From: Chara braunii
Lineage: Eukaryota; Streptophyta; Charophyceae; Charales; Characeae
Reading direction: 5' to 3'
Assembly: GCA_003427395.1 (NCBI GenBank)
Contig: BFEA01000507.1
Span: 945,746 to 979,772, forward strand
Length of the DNA stretch: 34,027 nt
The notes beneath the pieces are model-generated. The model ran no database searches. It worked only from the letters and a program-made list of their open reading frames with translations, and had not been told where the DNA came from. Shown here piece by piece: positions 21,848-30,806 of this stretch (its first letter is position 1; every line of letters begins with the position of its first letter). The translations under genes and the position numbers were made by a program.

Positions 21848-23335
21848 GGCTGCTGAAGCAGCGGTTTCGCTTGTGAAAGCCCTGCTTGCCTCTGTGGCCC
21901 TAACCCTCCGCCGTTGCTACTGTCTTTCCCTCTACTGATGGAACAAATATTTGTCGCTCTCTGGTCCTAACGCCAACTGGGCTATCGGGCGTCTTACCCA
22001 TCGCAAGAGCCTATCGTTCGGTTGTGGGACCTCCCTGTCGCTCGTAAACTACAGTATTGCGCACTGTCTGCACTAGGACACTCATTCGATGCCTACCACA
22101 GTGTCATGCACAGACCGATTTAAAGCAACTAAACTTAATTAATCGGTGGCTATGTCAGAGATTGTACATTTGGGTTCAACAGGTAAGTTCAGATTCCTAC
22201 AAATGAAACTACTTTGACTTTGACTAGTTCGCAAACAGTGAGCACAAATGAAACTACTTTGACTTTGACTAGTTCGCAAACAGTGAGCACAATGAACAGA
22301 AAACAATTCTAACTATATTGTCCGTCAGATGTTAATGGTCGTACATCTAACTAATCAAAATAAAAATAGAATTATTTGTTAGGTCTATTTGTTGAATGGA
22401 ATCTTACCCAAACTTATCACCTGGAATCTACGCTTCCCTCGGTTCTTCATGAGTGTCTCTTGTCGGCAGTGTCCCTGAGCGATCCGGACAGCGTGCGTGT
22501 CTAAAGGTGTGCACACGGCCCACCCTTGTGCCCCGAGTCCTGCTGAGCTGGCCAGCCCTGCACTGTCTTTATCCTCACGTGCAGCGAGCCTTACACCGAC
22601 CGATTGGTTGATCAGGAGGCGTTTTTATGGACGGCCCCCGAAGTCCTCAGGAATTACTTAACGTCGCAAACAAGACGACGATCACAACTCATAGAAGGTT
22701 CCCGCCGTATTTATTTATAGACGTCCGGTCTCGTATTTCCCATAGGGTTGGCCTGCCCTTCAGAACCCCTCTACAGCGCAGCGAGCAGACCAAGGACAAA
22801 GCAGCAAAGCAGGCATGCTCTACTCCCGATGGGTTGGCATGGTGACTGTGACCTAGTCCTATCCTTCCAGATGCTCCACGTGAAGGTTGGCGACTCTCAA
22901 GGTTGAGCGCACACGACTTCTCACATGAGAGGACTCTCAAGGCAAAACACACATCCTCACAGTAAGAAGTGTCGAAGAGGGTCGATAAGGTTAGGTGCAA
23001 CATATCTCAAAAAAGTTGCCCCCAACCACAAATATTCTCACCGGATGACCCGATGTTGATTAGGATGACCAATCGCTGCCACGGTACAACCAGCATTGCA
23101 CTACCATTCCACCTCAGCATCAGTCACACATCGGATAGTTCTCATCACACTGCGAACACCCAATAATCACCACATAGTAGCCTTCCTGGCGATACCCCTT
23201 ACCTCCTGGGTCGCCACACTTGTCTCCGCCCTCCTCACTACACACCTCCCACAGTCACTCGCCCAACAACTTGAGACCGCGTGTATGTACCGCAAAGGCA
23301 GAAGACAAGCGCCAGATGAGCGCACCGTACCACAA
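21848..23335 (-). other. 5' leader of the gypsy element
   Basis: This 1.5-kb stretch separates the primer binding site from gag. It has no credible reading frame and a mixed base composition. It would hold packaging signals in a live element, but I cannot point to one. It includes a perfect 45-bp tandem duplication (22200-22289). Confidence 0.6.
22200..22289. repeat. 45-bp perfect tandem duplication
   Basis: Two head-to-tail copies begin CAAATGAAACTACTTTGACT at 22200 and 22245 and are identical. Identity contrasts with the heavy decay of the surrounding element, so this duplication is young or is an assembly artefact. Confidence 0.9.
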
Positions 23336-23346
23336 CTCTGATACAA
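23336..23346 (-). promoter_or_regulatory. Primer binding site, initiator-Met tRNA type
   Basis: On the minus strand this reads TTGTATCAGAG, one base from TGGTATCAGAG, the standard complement to the 3' end of plant initiator methionine tRNA. It begins a few bases inside the right LTR (boundary 23350), where the primer site should be. This confirms that the right LTR is the 5' LTR and that the element is on the minus strand. Confidence 0.8.
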
Positions 23347-23349
23347 AAT

Positions 23350-24283
23350 CGCAAGGAAAAATGAGTGATAGTGAACTTCAGAAATCAAACAGCATCATAC
23401 ACATAAGACCAGATAGTCGTAACCTCGAACCAATAGCAGAATTGCATCACGAATTCCACCAAATAAGAACATATCAAAAGCTCATAATTGACAATGATGG
23501 AATAGTTTCATCATCATCAACGAAAAACTAATGTCGATATCCTATCTGGCGCTCGGCGCCCATACTACAGATAGTAATTAACGACGTCAACAGCTCCCCG
23601 AAGTACGAGCAGATATCGGCCAATGCCGTACGCTTCAAGCACAAGGTATGTCTCTCGTATCACTCACAACCTCGTTCCCCAACTCACAGATGCCACATGC
23701 ACCCAAAAACCACCATGCGCCCCATCCAGCATACAACAGCGCAACTCAGCTATGGTTGCCTGCTCCTTCTAGCTCGCCCGTGAGCGTGTGAGCGCTGGCC
23801 AGTGTTAGCGCAGCAACGCTTGCGCAACATGCAGCTAGTGCTCGAATGCCCAATGCGTGGGCAGACCCTTTCCTAAATGGAAGTGGCCAGCCTGCCTTGC
23901 GTGCGGCCTGCTTGCCTTGCGTGCAGCGTGGCTGCGCTGGGTCCCTGCCCAGAAGCTTCCGGTAGGCCCCGGGAGGTTGACCCTCAGTCCAAACGAATCA
24001 GGCCCAGAGCCACAGACAATTACCCGTGCCCAACTGCCCGCAGCCTGAGTTGGGTCGATGTTGCGTATCTCGCCCAGGGCCTGACTTAGATACATTTGAT
24101 AAAAGAGGTCAGCGCCTGGGCGCCTTCAACCAACTGGCGCTGCACAACTACCTGAATTTTACCCTAGTTGCGAAGTAGTCCAAAATAGGCCTTTTGTCGT
24201 CTGTCGAGCCTGCCTTCACTTAGGGCGGCCAACCTGTTGCAAATAGGGGCCCAGTAGGGCTTATTTAGGCCTTGTGCCTCACA
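23350..24283 (-). repeat. Right (5') LTR of the Ty3/gypsy element
   Basis: This is the partner of 8050-8960 in the same orientation. Its inner edge reads CGCAAGG where the other LTR has TGCAACA, so one terminal base has mutated. Its outer end is CTCACA. Relative to the left LTR it lacks about 30 bp near 23575 and carries an extra GCCTTGCGTGC-type duplication near 23895-23935 and about 30 bp near 24085-24115. It should hold the promoter for the minus-strand transcript; I cannot identify a TATA box with confidence. Confidence 0.88.
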
Positions 24284-25056
24284 CATTGACCTTCTTTCTG
24301 ATGAAGCCAATAAGAAAAAAGGTAATGAAACTATATATGTTTGTTGTCCCAGTTCAATATCTTTTGCAAACAAGTTTTTAGAAATGATTTTTCAAATTTT
24401 TTTTGTTATAATGAAATTTAAACAATTATTTTATTAATGACAACCAAATTTAGATTTTGGTTTTAACAACTCTTCTCTACCTTGATTTTTTTTATGGATG
24501 ACTAAATTTCACGAAACCTTATGCAAAACGCCTGTGTCCCCTATTTTTCCCTTCGACACATAGTTTAGTGTCATGATTTTATTTCGGGTAGATAACCTAT
24601 TCCTATAAGTTTTTATTATTGAGACGGAACATAATGAAGTTTTACGTTTGTGAGATTCATATGTTACTGATAGGTCGCATGCTTTGTTTAGTTGCATGCA
24701 AATATTATTATATATTCAAGTTGATTTTTTTGTTGGTTTATTTGTATATTTACTTTTATAACTTATCTTAAATCACTAAGCCTTTTAGTTTTCTTTTCCC
24801 CGAAAATAAATTTGTATTGTGTGTTAAAAAAAGTCTCCTAGTTGTACTTTCTTTTTTTTTGACACCATCAGCGTTTTTGGTTTAGTAACACTGTTCATTC
24901 AAAGAAACCGGATTCATCATAAGTGGTTAACGAATACATCTACTCTCAACTCATGACTAACGGGTCCAAAATAAAATTTAGGGTTTGGGAGTTAGGCTAC
25001 CAGATTGGCCCGGATCCACTTGTCCTGCCGGACGGAAAAATAAAATAATATATATA
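24284..25056. other. AT-rich non-coding flank
   Basis: The sequence is AT-rich with no open frame of note. Near its end, TTTAGGGTTTGGGAGTTAGG and AGGCTACCAG (24994-25003) begin the inverted-repeat module around the hammerhead core. Confidence 0.5.
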
Positions 25057-25074
25057 TATATATATATTAGCCTC

Positions 25075-25111
25075 CTGATGAGTCGGTGAAACTCCGACGA
25101 AACAGTTTGTC
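25075..25111 (+). ncRNA. Hammerhead ribozyme core
   Basis: CTGATGA (25075-25081) is followed by a perfect 5-bp helix II, GTCGG (25082-25086) with CCGAC (25094-25098), around a TGAAACT loop, and then GAAA (25099-25102). That is the invariant catalytic core of hammerhead ribozymes with correct spacing. A minimal helix III could form as CA (25103-25104) with TG (25108-25109), giving TGTC with cleavage after 25111, as in type I minimal hammerheads of retroelements. I cannot find a matching helix I, since the bases before CTGATGA and after 25111 are both C-rich. It may be degenerate, act as a dimer, or have lost that helix. Confidence 0.6.
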
Positions 25112-25357
25112 ACAGCCCCTCGTTTGTTGTCCTCTTCTCCCTTTCTGCCTACGGTTTACCGGGCAGTTCTATTTGACGATATATATATATATATATATAT
25201 AATTTAAGTTTTATTTTAAATTTGGTAAGGAATTTCGATATAACCCTAAGGCAAAAATTGTTCAGTTTAATTTTTTGCATAACATAGTTTGTTTTTGAAG
25301 TTTTTGGATTTTTTTTTTTTTTTTTTTTTTGCTGGGACCTTCCCTGGTCTTTATACG

Positions 25358-25399
25358 GTCGGGCCGCCCGGGAAAATAGGGTGACCTGGGCGGCCCGAC
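25358..25399 (+). ncRNA. 15-bp GC-rich hairpin
   Basis: GTCGGGCCGCCCGGG (25358-25372) pairs with CCTGGGCGGCCCGAC (25385-25399), all 15 positions, with a single G.U wobble on the plus strand and a 12-nt loop. It follows a long T run and overlaps the right arm of the inverted-repeat module. Confidence 0.75.
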
Positions 25400-25854
25400 T
25401 GGTAGCCTACTTTGGGGTTCAATTTTTGTGGTTTTTTTTTTTTGCTTGTTTTTGTTTTGTTTCAAAGTTTATGTGTGTCAAATTAGGTGTTATTTGGAAC
25501 ATTGAAATTTCTTCTAATGAGATTTTTGAAACTTTTCAAAACCCCCAAAAATTGAATATTGGCCAAATTTAATAAAAGTGTTATTTTGCATTTTTTTTTT
25601 ATATGTTGTTGGTTTTTGTTGGTGGTTGTTGTTTTTAATTTTTTTTTTTTTTAATGAGTTAGTATGACCTCTAGTCTATGAATTGGTGACAAGTTTAGTT
25701 AAAATAACTTTTGAGTTTTGTTCTAAATGGTATGATAAGTTATGTGAAACTTCGAGTTTCTGTTAACCTGCTATCGATTTGATACAATTTTTATTTTTTA
25801 GTTTGCTTCAATGACTATTGATTGCTTAAACCTCCATTACATGACATCAGTCAA

Positions 25855-25990
25855 CTTGAGAAAATGAGTGGCACTCTTGAAATTTTGGAGGCGCTAAACT
25901 ACTGCACCATAATGGGTGACGGTGCTAAAAAAAAAAAAAAAAAACTACGATGCCGACGATTCGACAAAGTTCGATACGCAATGTAAATCC
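25855..25990. repeat. Paralogous empty site for element B
   Basis: This segment matches the sequence left of B (27734-27811: ACTTGAGAAA, TTTGGAGGC, ACCA.AATGG) and continues directly into sequence matching that right of B (30803-30868: A-rich run, then GACAAAG, a TAC and AAATCC). Here there is no 3-kb insert. It therefore represents the target without B. Confidence 0.75.
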
Positions 25991-27095
25991 ATCAGATTTA
26001 TGTGTTCTGGTGGTTTAAATGACGATTATTTCATCCAACCTCTTTGAGAAAAATTATAAAATCTTCCCACGATGAAACCTTTGTATTAATTTCCCCCCAA
26101 ACGGGGCAAAAAATATCGCAAGTTCCAAATGTACTTTTCATGTCATTTCATCCCAACACTTTCAAGGCATTTTCAAGCTTAGTAAAGGAAGACTCAAAAG
26201 TACTGATGGTTTAAACCACCACTGCAGGCGTTCACTTAGAGATGAATTGGGATGTACCTATATATGATCACACTTTAGGAAAGTATGATAATTAAACCAA
26301 CCTTTTCTAAGTAGCGTTGAGATATATCAAGCACACGGAGAAATTCATTTATGATAAACCATCGTGGCCCGGTAGCAATCATTGGTATGTGTACAACAAC
26401 ATTTTGAAGGAACTTAAATCGATAGAGTTGAAAAAATACATTGCATATGGAAATACAAATGGTTTAAACCAACCTCTTCCAGCCACTTGTTCTGTATGCA
26501 ACCATAGTTTTTGTGGGGTTGCATTACTATATCTCTTTTGTCATAGTCAACTTGAAAAAGAAAAAAAATTGCTTTAGTTATTTTTTTTGGCTCGCAGTAG
26601 AAAACGTAAACGTGAGAAAGAAACTTGAGTACCTAAGACCATCGTTTACAAGAGCAATCAGTACACCACTGCATTGGAAGAAAATAATTAAACAACTACC
26701 ATCGATTTAGATGACGAAATTGTGGTTTGGACAACTATTAAACCACCAGTACCTATCCTAGTTAAAAATTTTCGACCTCCTGAATTCATGAAAATCGTTT
26801 TCAGACCTGGTAGAGGCTAGGTAGAGCCTCGGCACAAGTTCATTTTCAAACAGCAACGATTGACCTCTGAAGAAAGCAGCTGGCTAAAAAATAAAATAAA
26901 AGATTGAAAAAAAAAAAGGCAAAAAAAAACTAAAAAAGATGCAAAAACTGCTCTCGGTTCTCCTTTCAGCCAATGGGCTGGGAGCCAGCGAGTTCTTTGC
27001 TGGTTTTTCAGGATGGGCTCCCTTTTTTAAGTATGGGTTCCTCCTTCAGCCAATAGGCTGCGTCCTCTGAAGGTCGTGACTGACAGTACTAGCAA

Positions 27096-27151
27096 CCTGG
27101 TAGCACTGCAGATAATTGCACCCGCCTGGTAGCACTGCACGTAATTGCACC
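27096..27151. repeat. 29-bp tandem duplication
   Basis: CCTGGTAGCACTGCAGATAA at 27096 recurs at 27125 as CCTGGTAGCACTGCACGTAA; both continue TTGCAC. No coding content. Confidence 0.8.
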
Positions 27152-27807
27152 TGGCTGCAATTATGACCAAGTTCGGACGAATCAGCTGCAATATCGAAAC
27201 AGATGAGACAAAAGAAAAAAGGAATTAACAGCCGTGAAAATAGAAAAAATAAAAAAATAAAACACAACTACCTCTGGGCATGGGCACACATATTGCAAAA
27301 CGAGAATGAACTTCCTGCTAGAACATGACCAGATGCACCCGCGTTTCGACAGGCTGTGTGGAGAGGCCCTATGATTGCAATTATTGCTCGATGGCAAAAG
27401 TTTTTATTTCCTTCCTTTTGTGGGACGATTCTTGTTTTTCCTTTGGGTGTCATTCTGACAAGAACGGAAAAACGACAAAAAAAGAAACAAGAAAGGGAAA
27501 ATAAAAAATAAAACAAATCCACAACTATTGAAGTACCGGTAACCTGATTAGAAGTATCGGTCCCCACCAAAGATCATAGGTGGCAAGCTGCATTCAGAAC
27601 CCTTCTGCATAGGCTCGGTAACCGGAAAAAAAAATGGTTCGGCAGAGTGCTACGGAAGGTACTGGTGGTTTAACCATACCATAATGAGTGTGTTTGAGGG
27701 CTAATTAAACCATTAGTACATGGTCCAAGCAAACTTGAGAAAAAAAATATTGAAAGTCTAAAAAATTTGGAGGCTAGGGGCTACCGAACCAGAATGGTTG
27801 GAAGCAT

Positions 27808-27811
27808 CCGC
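27808..27811. repeat. Target-site duplication CCGC, left copy
   Basis: CCGC here and at 30803-30806 flanks element B. The comparison with 25855-25990 supports both positions. Confidence 0.7.
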
Positions 27812-27820
27812 TGTCAGGAC

Positions 27821-27984
27821 AAATACCCTGACAAGGGTATTTGCCGGGGGTTTTCAAAGTCGGACGTTGTCCGACTTTTTCGTTGAATTGGAGGACTTGA
27901 TGAGACTGATGTTTGCCAAAGTTTATTTAGATCAACCCAAGTGACTAAGATTTTTTGTGAATCAGACGTCGTTGACGTCTGACC
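27821..27984 (+). ncRNA. Three perfect terminal hairpins of element B
   Basis: AAATACCCT (27821-27829) pairs with AGGGTATTT (27834-27842). AAAGTCGGAC (27856-27865) pairs with GTCCGACTTT (27869-27878) around a GTT loop. TCAGACGTC (27962-27970) pairs with GACGTCTGA (27974-27982), again around GTT, and is followed by CCGAAAT, the same flank as the hairpin at 11889-11906 in A. Stem lengths of 9-10 bp with 3-4-nt loops are unlikely by chance in such close series. Confidence 0.78.
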
Positions 27985-28060
27985 GAAATGAATTAGTTGC
28001 CAGTATGGCGGGTCGTTAGCAGTTTTTGATAGGGCCGCAGGGAAACGCGGTCGTGGAAAG

Positions 28061-28130
28061 ACTAAAGCTAGACTATTCTATCTAAGAGATCGACGCGTGT
28101 CTGTTGAGACGCGCAATTCAGGGCTTTAGT
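28061..28130 (+). ncRNA. Predicted three-way junction in element B
   Basis: ACTAAAGC (28061-28068) pairs with GCTTTAGT (28123-28130). Enclosed are TAGA (28069-28072) with TCTA (28081-28084), and GCGTGTCT (28095-28102) with AGACGCGC (28107-28114), the latter with one G.U wobble on the plus strand and a GTTG loop. This is a compact multibranch fold with no coding explanation. Confidence 0.65.
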
Positions 28131-28372
28131 AGGTCAAAAAGGTTGTCGCGTCATGGGTTAGATCCGCGGCGTGAAAAAACTAGAAAGGGTTTTTTTTTTT
28201 TTTTTTTTTTTTTTAAAGGGTCGCGGGGGTACCGCGTACGCAGCTAAGGCTCATGGGCTAGACCACAAGCCGATGGGCCTAGACGCCGTCGGCTCGACGA
28301 CAGTGCGGCTAGCTAACAGGAAATACGGCAGGTCGAGCCTGCTTCAGCTGCAACAGATGGGCCTACAGGGGG

Positions 28373-28504
28373 GCAACTCTTCTATAAAAAGAGTTGCGGG
28401 CTTAACTTTCGTGATAGGAGTTAGCCCAGTAGGTACCGCCATCAAACTTTCGCCCTGTGGATGTCGGGATCGAGTCCCGATGACATCACCATTGGGCTAG
28501 CTCC
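28373..28504 (+). ncRNA. Structured domain with tRNA-like A and B boxes
   Basis: GCAACTCTT (28373-28381) pairs with AAGAGTTGC (28389-28397). GGAGTTAGCCCA (28417-28428) pairs with TGGGCTAGCTCC (28493-28504) over 12 positions with one wobble. Alternatively GGGCTTAACT (28398-28407) pairs with AGTTAGCCC (28419-28427), a competing helix. TAGCCCAGTAGG (28422-28433) fits an RNA polymerase III A box and GGATCGAGTCC (28467-28477) a near B box, 45 nt apart as in tRNAs. The latter sits in a T-arm-like hairpin (TCGGG/CCCGA) followed by TGACATC and ACCA. D and anticodon arms do not form, so it is not a tRNA gene; it may be tRNA-derived. Confidence 0.5.
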
Positions 28505-28546
28505 TTTTGGAGCAGCTGTGAACTTTTAGCGCAGCTATTTTCGGCC

Positions 28547-28585
28547 GTGCGGTCGTTCAGATCGCGCAGCTGAAAACAACCGCAC
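28547..28585 (+). ncRNA. Hairpin GTGCGGT/ACCGCAC
   Basis: GTGCGGT (28547-28553) pairs with ACCGCAC (28579-28585). Inside, TTCAG (28556-28560) pairs with CTGAA (28570-28574). A repeated block GCGCAGCT...CGTGCGG / GCGCAGCT...CCGCACAG surrounds it. Confidence 0.6.
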
Positions 28586-28761
28586 AGATTAGCATGGCCC
28601 CTGCGCAAGGTTGACACGCATAAATCAAGAAATGACCCAGTTTTTATTTGATCCCTATGGGAATTGAACTCGGGTCTAAATATTGGGAGGAAAGGAGGGA
28701 CGCCATCAAAGCATGGCAGGAGCAACCGTGGCCGTTGGCTCATGCCAACGACATTATTACT

Positions 28762-28905
28762 TGTAAAAAAAAAAGAAAAAGAACAGTTCATAAACTGTGT
28801 GTGGGAGCACACAACTCCCACAGCTGTCTCATTGGGAAAAAAAGAAAAAAGAACAGTCTATAGACTGTGTGTGGGAGCACACAGCTCCCACAGCTGCCTC
28901 CCCGT
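28762..28905 (+). repeat. Tandem pair of covarying double hairpins
   Basis: Two units of about 75 bp each start with an A-rich spacer and GAACAGT. Unit 1 has ACAGTT...AACTGT, unit 2 ACAGTC...GACTGT, a T-A to C-G compensatory change. Each is followed by GTGGGAG...CTCCCAC, a 7-bp hairpin with CACACA-type loop, then CAGCTG. A-rich spacers (AAAAAGAAAAAG) separate the units. Confidence 0.75.
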
Positions 28906-29188
28906 TGTCAGGGGGGTAAGAAGAAAAGAAAAGAAGAAAAAGAAAAAAAAAAAAAACGAAAAACGGGATCTGAGTTTTTTTTTTGAAACTATATTTTTCA
29001 GTTTGCGTCACTATTATTTTGGTGGCGTAAAACAATTTTGTTGACCTTGCAATTTTTTCTGGAGATAGTCAGGCACTTAGGCCATGCGCATGAATTGTTT
29101 TAGATGTTTTTATTGAGCGAATATTTTTCTAAAAATGCTCAAAGTTGGGGTACTTTTTGCACCCCGCCCTGAGCCTGTCGGGATTTGG

Positions 29189-29208
29189 ACTCGTGCATTT
29201 TCACGAGT
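29189..29208 (+). ncRNA. Perfect 7-bp hairpin ACTCGTG/CACGAGT
   Basis: ACTCGTG (29189-29195) pairs with CACGAGT (29202-29208), loop CATTTT. The surrounding minus-strand sequence has a weak B-box-like GAGTCCAAATCC, which could mean a tRNA-derived origin; the rest of a tRNA is not visible. Confidence 0.5.
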
Positions 29209-29354
29209 TCTTTCCCTACCGCTCCCAATCTGACAACTACCATCCCCGTTTTAAGGGAGGGAAGGGGAGAAGAGAGAAAAAGTAGAGAGGGGAGAGAAAG
29301 GAACAGTTACGGCCACGAACGTGGTCGCGACCGTGCACCAAGTTCAAGCAGTAT

Positions 29355-29380
29355 TGGCCTGAATGCAGTCATTCAGGCCA
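29355..29380 (+). ncRNA. Perfect 11-bp hairpin TGGCCTGAATG/CATTCAGGCCA
   Basis: TGGCCTGAATG (29355-29365) pairs with CATTCAGGCCA (29370-29380) around CAGT, without mismatch. A smaller CCACG/CGTGG and the palindrome GGTCGCGACC lie just upstream (about 29312-29332). No T-run follows, so it is not a typical terminator. Confidence 0.75.
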
Positions 29381-30802
29381 GAGCTGTGAACTGGAGGGTT
29401 ATCTCGCTTTATTTTTTTGTGATCCAGCCTCTGCTCATTTGGACACTTGGTGGAAGACGTGGACTATGGCCCAGGAGAAAGGCCACAATCTGTAGAATTG
29501 TGAGCCGCATATTCAATGACGATTATTTTCTTCGGATTGGAATATTACCCGACTTTCTTGAGTGGGCCGGATCAAACTTCACTCAAGGACCCCTTTACAC
29601 CTGTGTGAACCCACACTTGCTTGACCCTGCTCTTTGAATGTTCACTGAAAAGGTAGAGGAAATGTGTGTTTGCGCGTGTGAATGAAAGTCTGACATAAGT
29701 TTGGGATTGCATTGTCTTCCTTTGAAATTGTTGTTGATCTGATGTGCAGGTAGGTAGAAGGATGCCTGAAAAAGAGGAACCTATTCATGTTAATGGAAGT
29801 GATTGGGAGGATGGTTGTCTTCTATTTTTAGCTTGCATGTATGTTGAAGGGATGGGAAGTCAGTGGTCGACTTGAAACGAAACGACCACACAAAGAAGGA
29901 GAAGAAATCAATTGGGCATAGACTTTTTCCCAAGGATACCCGTTATTTCCCAAATGACCCTCTGTGTCTACGCCCGTCTGTCTGGATGATTTTCTCTTTT
30001 GTGACCTCCTTTTTCGTCTAAGTTACCCTTGACGTCAGGCGGTGAGGGACCGTTGCTGCCGTGATCGACGTGTTTCCCTTTTCTATGAGGCATCTGAGGT
30101 GGGGGTTCGCTGGCTTAAGGGTCCGCCCTGCTATCGACTCAGAATGGACCGCTTATGCGGAGGGATACCATGTTGTTGTGTTGGAGTCAGCCCGACTTCT
30201 GAGATCCGAGGTTCGCTCGGGCGAGGACGAGGGGTATTCCAGACCACCTCCTACGGAAAGGACACGCGCCTACTCACGGAAGAGCCTAAAGTTCTCAGCG
30301 CCTCGCGTTAAGGGCAGTTGCTATAGCATACCCCTCTAGTGGTCGTTAGGGGTCACTCGTGCGTGGAGCATTGAGCCACAAGAAACTCAATTCATGGTTA
30401 CTAGTTGGAACAGAGTGCAACTAGGCACTTTTGTCGTGATTGGCCTCGCCACAAGAAGCGAGAACCAATAGGGTTGATATGGCAAGCAAAGCTTGGATAG
30501 TTAGCTTTTCAGTAAGGTCAACGAGGGCCAGGAGGACAAAGCAACCAACAAATTTGAAAGCGGATCCTCGTCTTTAATGGGGCATCCGGTGTTCGGTTGT
30601 CCAAGTCGGTTGCTGACTTGCACAGTGGTAACCGGATTACCTGCAAATGACATTCACACCAAGTTAGAGTAAGAGCGTAGTCATCACTCAACAACAACAT
30701 CTTAACTTTGCTTGGAAGGTGGGATGTCGTCATTCCCTGCTAGTAGTGCGCTCGACTCCCGCCTTTTTCGCAAAAAAAAGGCGAGAGCCCTCCCGCTCAA
30801 CA

Positions 30803-30806
30803 CCGC
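30803..30806. repeat. Target-site duplication CCGC, right copy
   Basis: Follows the terminal GCTCAACA of element B and matches 27808-27811. The bases beyond it align with the continuation of the empty site at 25925-25990. Confidence 0.7.

Larger units (their letters stand above)
24994..25408. repeat. Inverted-repeat module enclosing a hammerhead core
   Basis: AGGCTACCAG (24994-25003) is the exact reverse complement of CTGGTAGCCT (25399-25408), with looser similarity extending outward and GC-rich GGCCCGG-type sequence inward on both sides. Between them lie two TA microsatellites (about 25048-25069 and 25181-25201), the hammerhead core and a strong hairpin. This could be a small non-autonomous element or a retrozyme remnant. 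True ends and target duplication are not clear. Confidence 0.45.
25409..27811. other. AT-rich flank with dispersed GGTTTAAACCAMC motifs
   Basis: No gene is seen. A palindromic motif GGTTTAAACC with CAACC or CACC recurs loosely at about 26010, 26205, 26460, 26740 and 27668, together with shared pieces such as ACTTGAGAAA and TTTGGAGGC near 25855 and 27734. This suggests old copies of one repeat unit. The unit at 27734-27811 is the target into which element B inserted. Confidence 0.5.
27812..30802 (+). mobile_element. Element B: 2.99-kb non-coding relative of element A
   Basis: It begins TGTCAGGACA and ends GCTCAACA, with TG...CA ends, and is flanked by CCGC. The left 40 bp match element A (same terminal hairpin, same flanking bases), and the right 8 bases match A at 7 of 8. 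Inside I find no recognisable protein; open frames of 109-150 codons are composition-driven and lack domains. The sequence is packed with perfect hairpins and a tandem pair of covarying stem-loops. No repeated left end occurs inside, so it has no LTR pair. It is either a solo LTR or a short non-autonomous element of the A family. Confidence 0.78.

Noticed and set aside
8045-24290. Target-site duplication of the gypsy element
   Set aside because: Bases before 8050 (GACTT) and after 24283 (CATTG) do not match; a TGAC nearby on both sides is not at the exact ends.
28422-28490. A tRNA gene
   Set aside because: A and B boxes and a T-arm-like hairpin are present, but the D, anticodon and acceptor stems do not form a cloverleaf.
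28171-29637. Open frames of 109, 126 and 150 codons inside element B
   Set aside because: They run through poly-T or poly-A tracts and perfect hairpins, so the frames are by-products of structure and composition.
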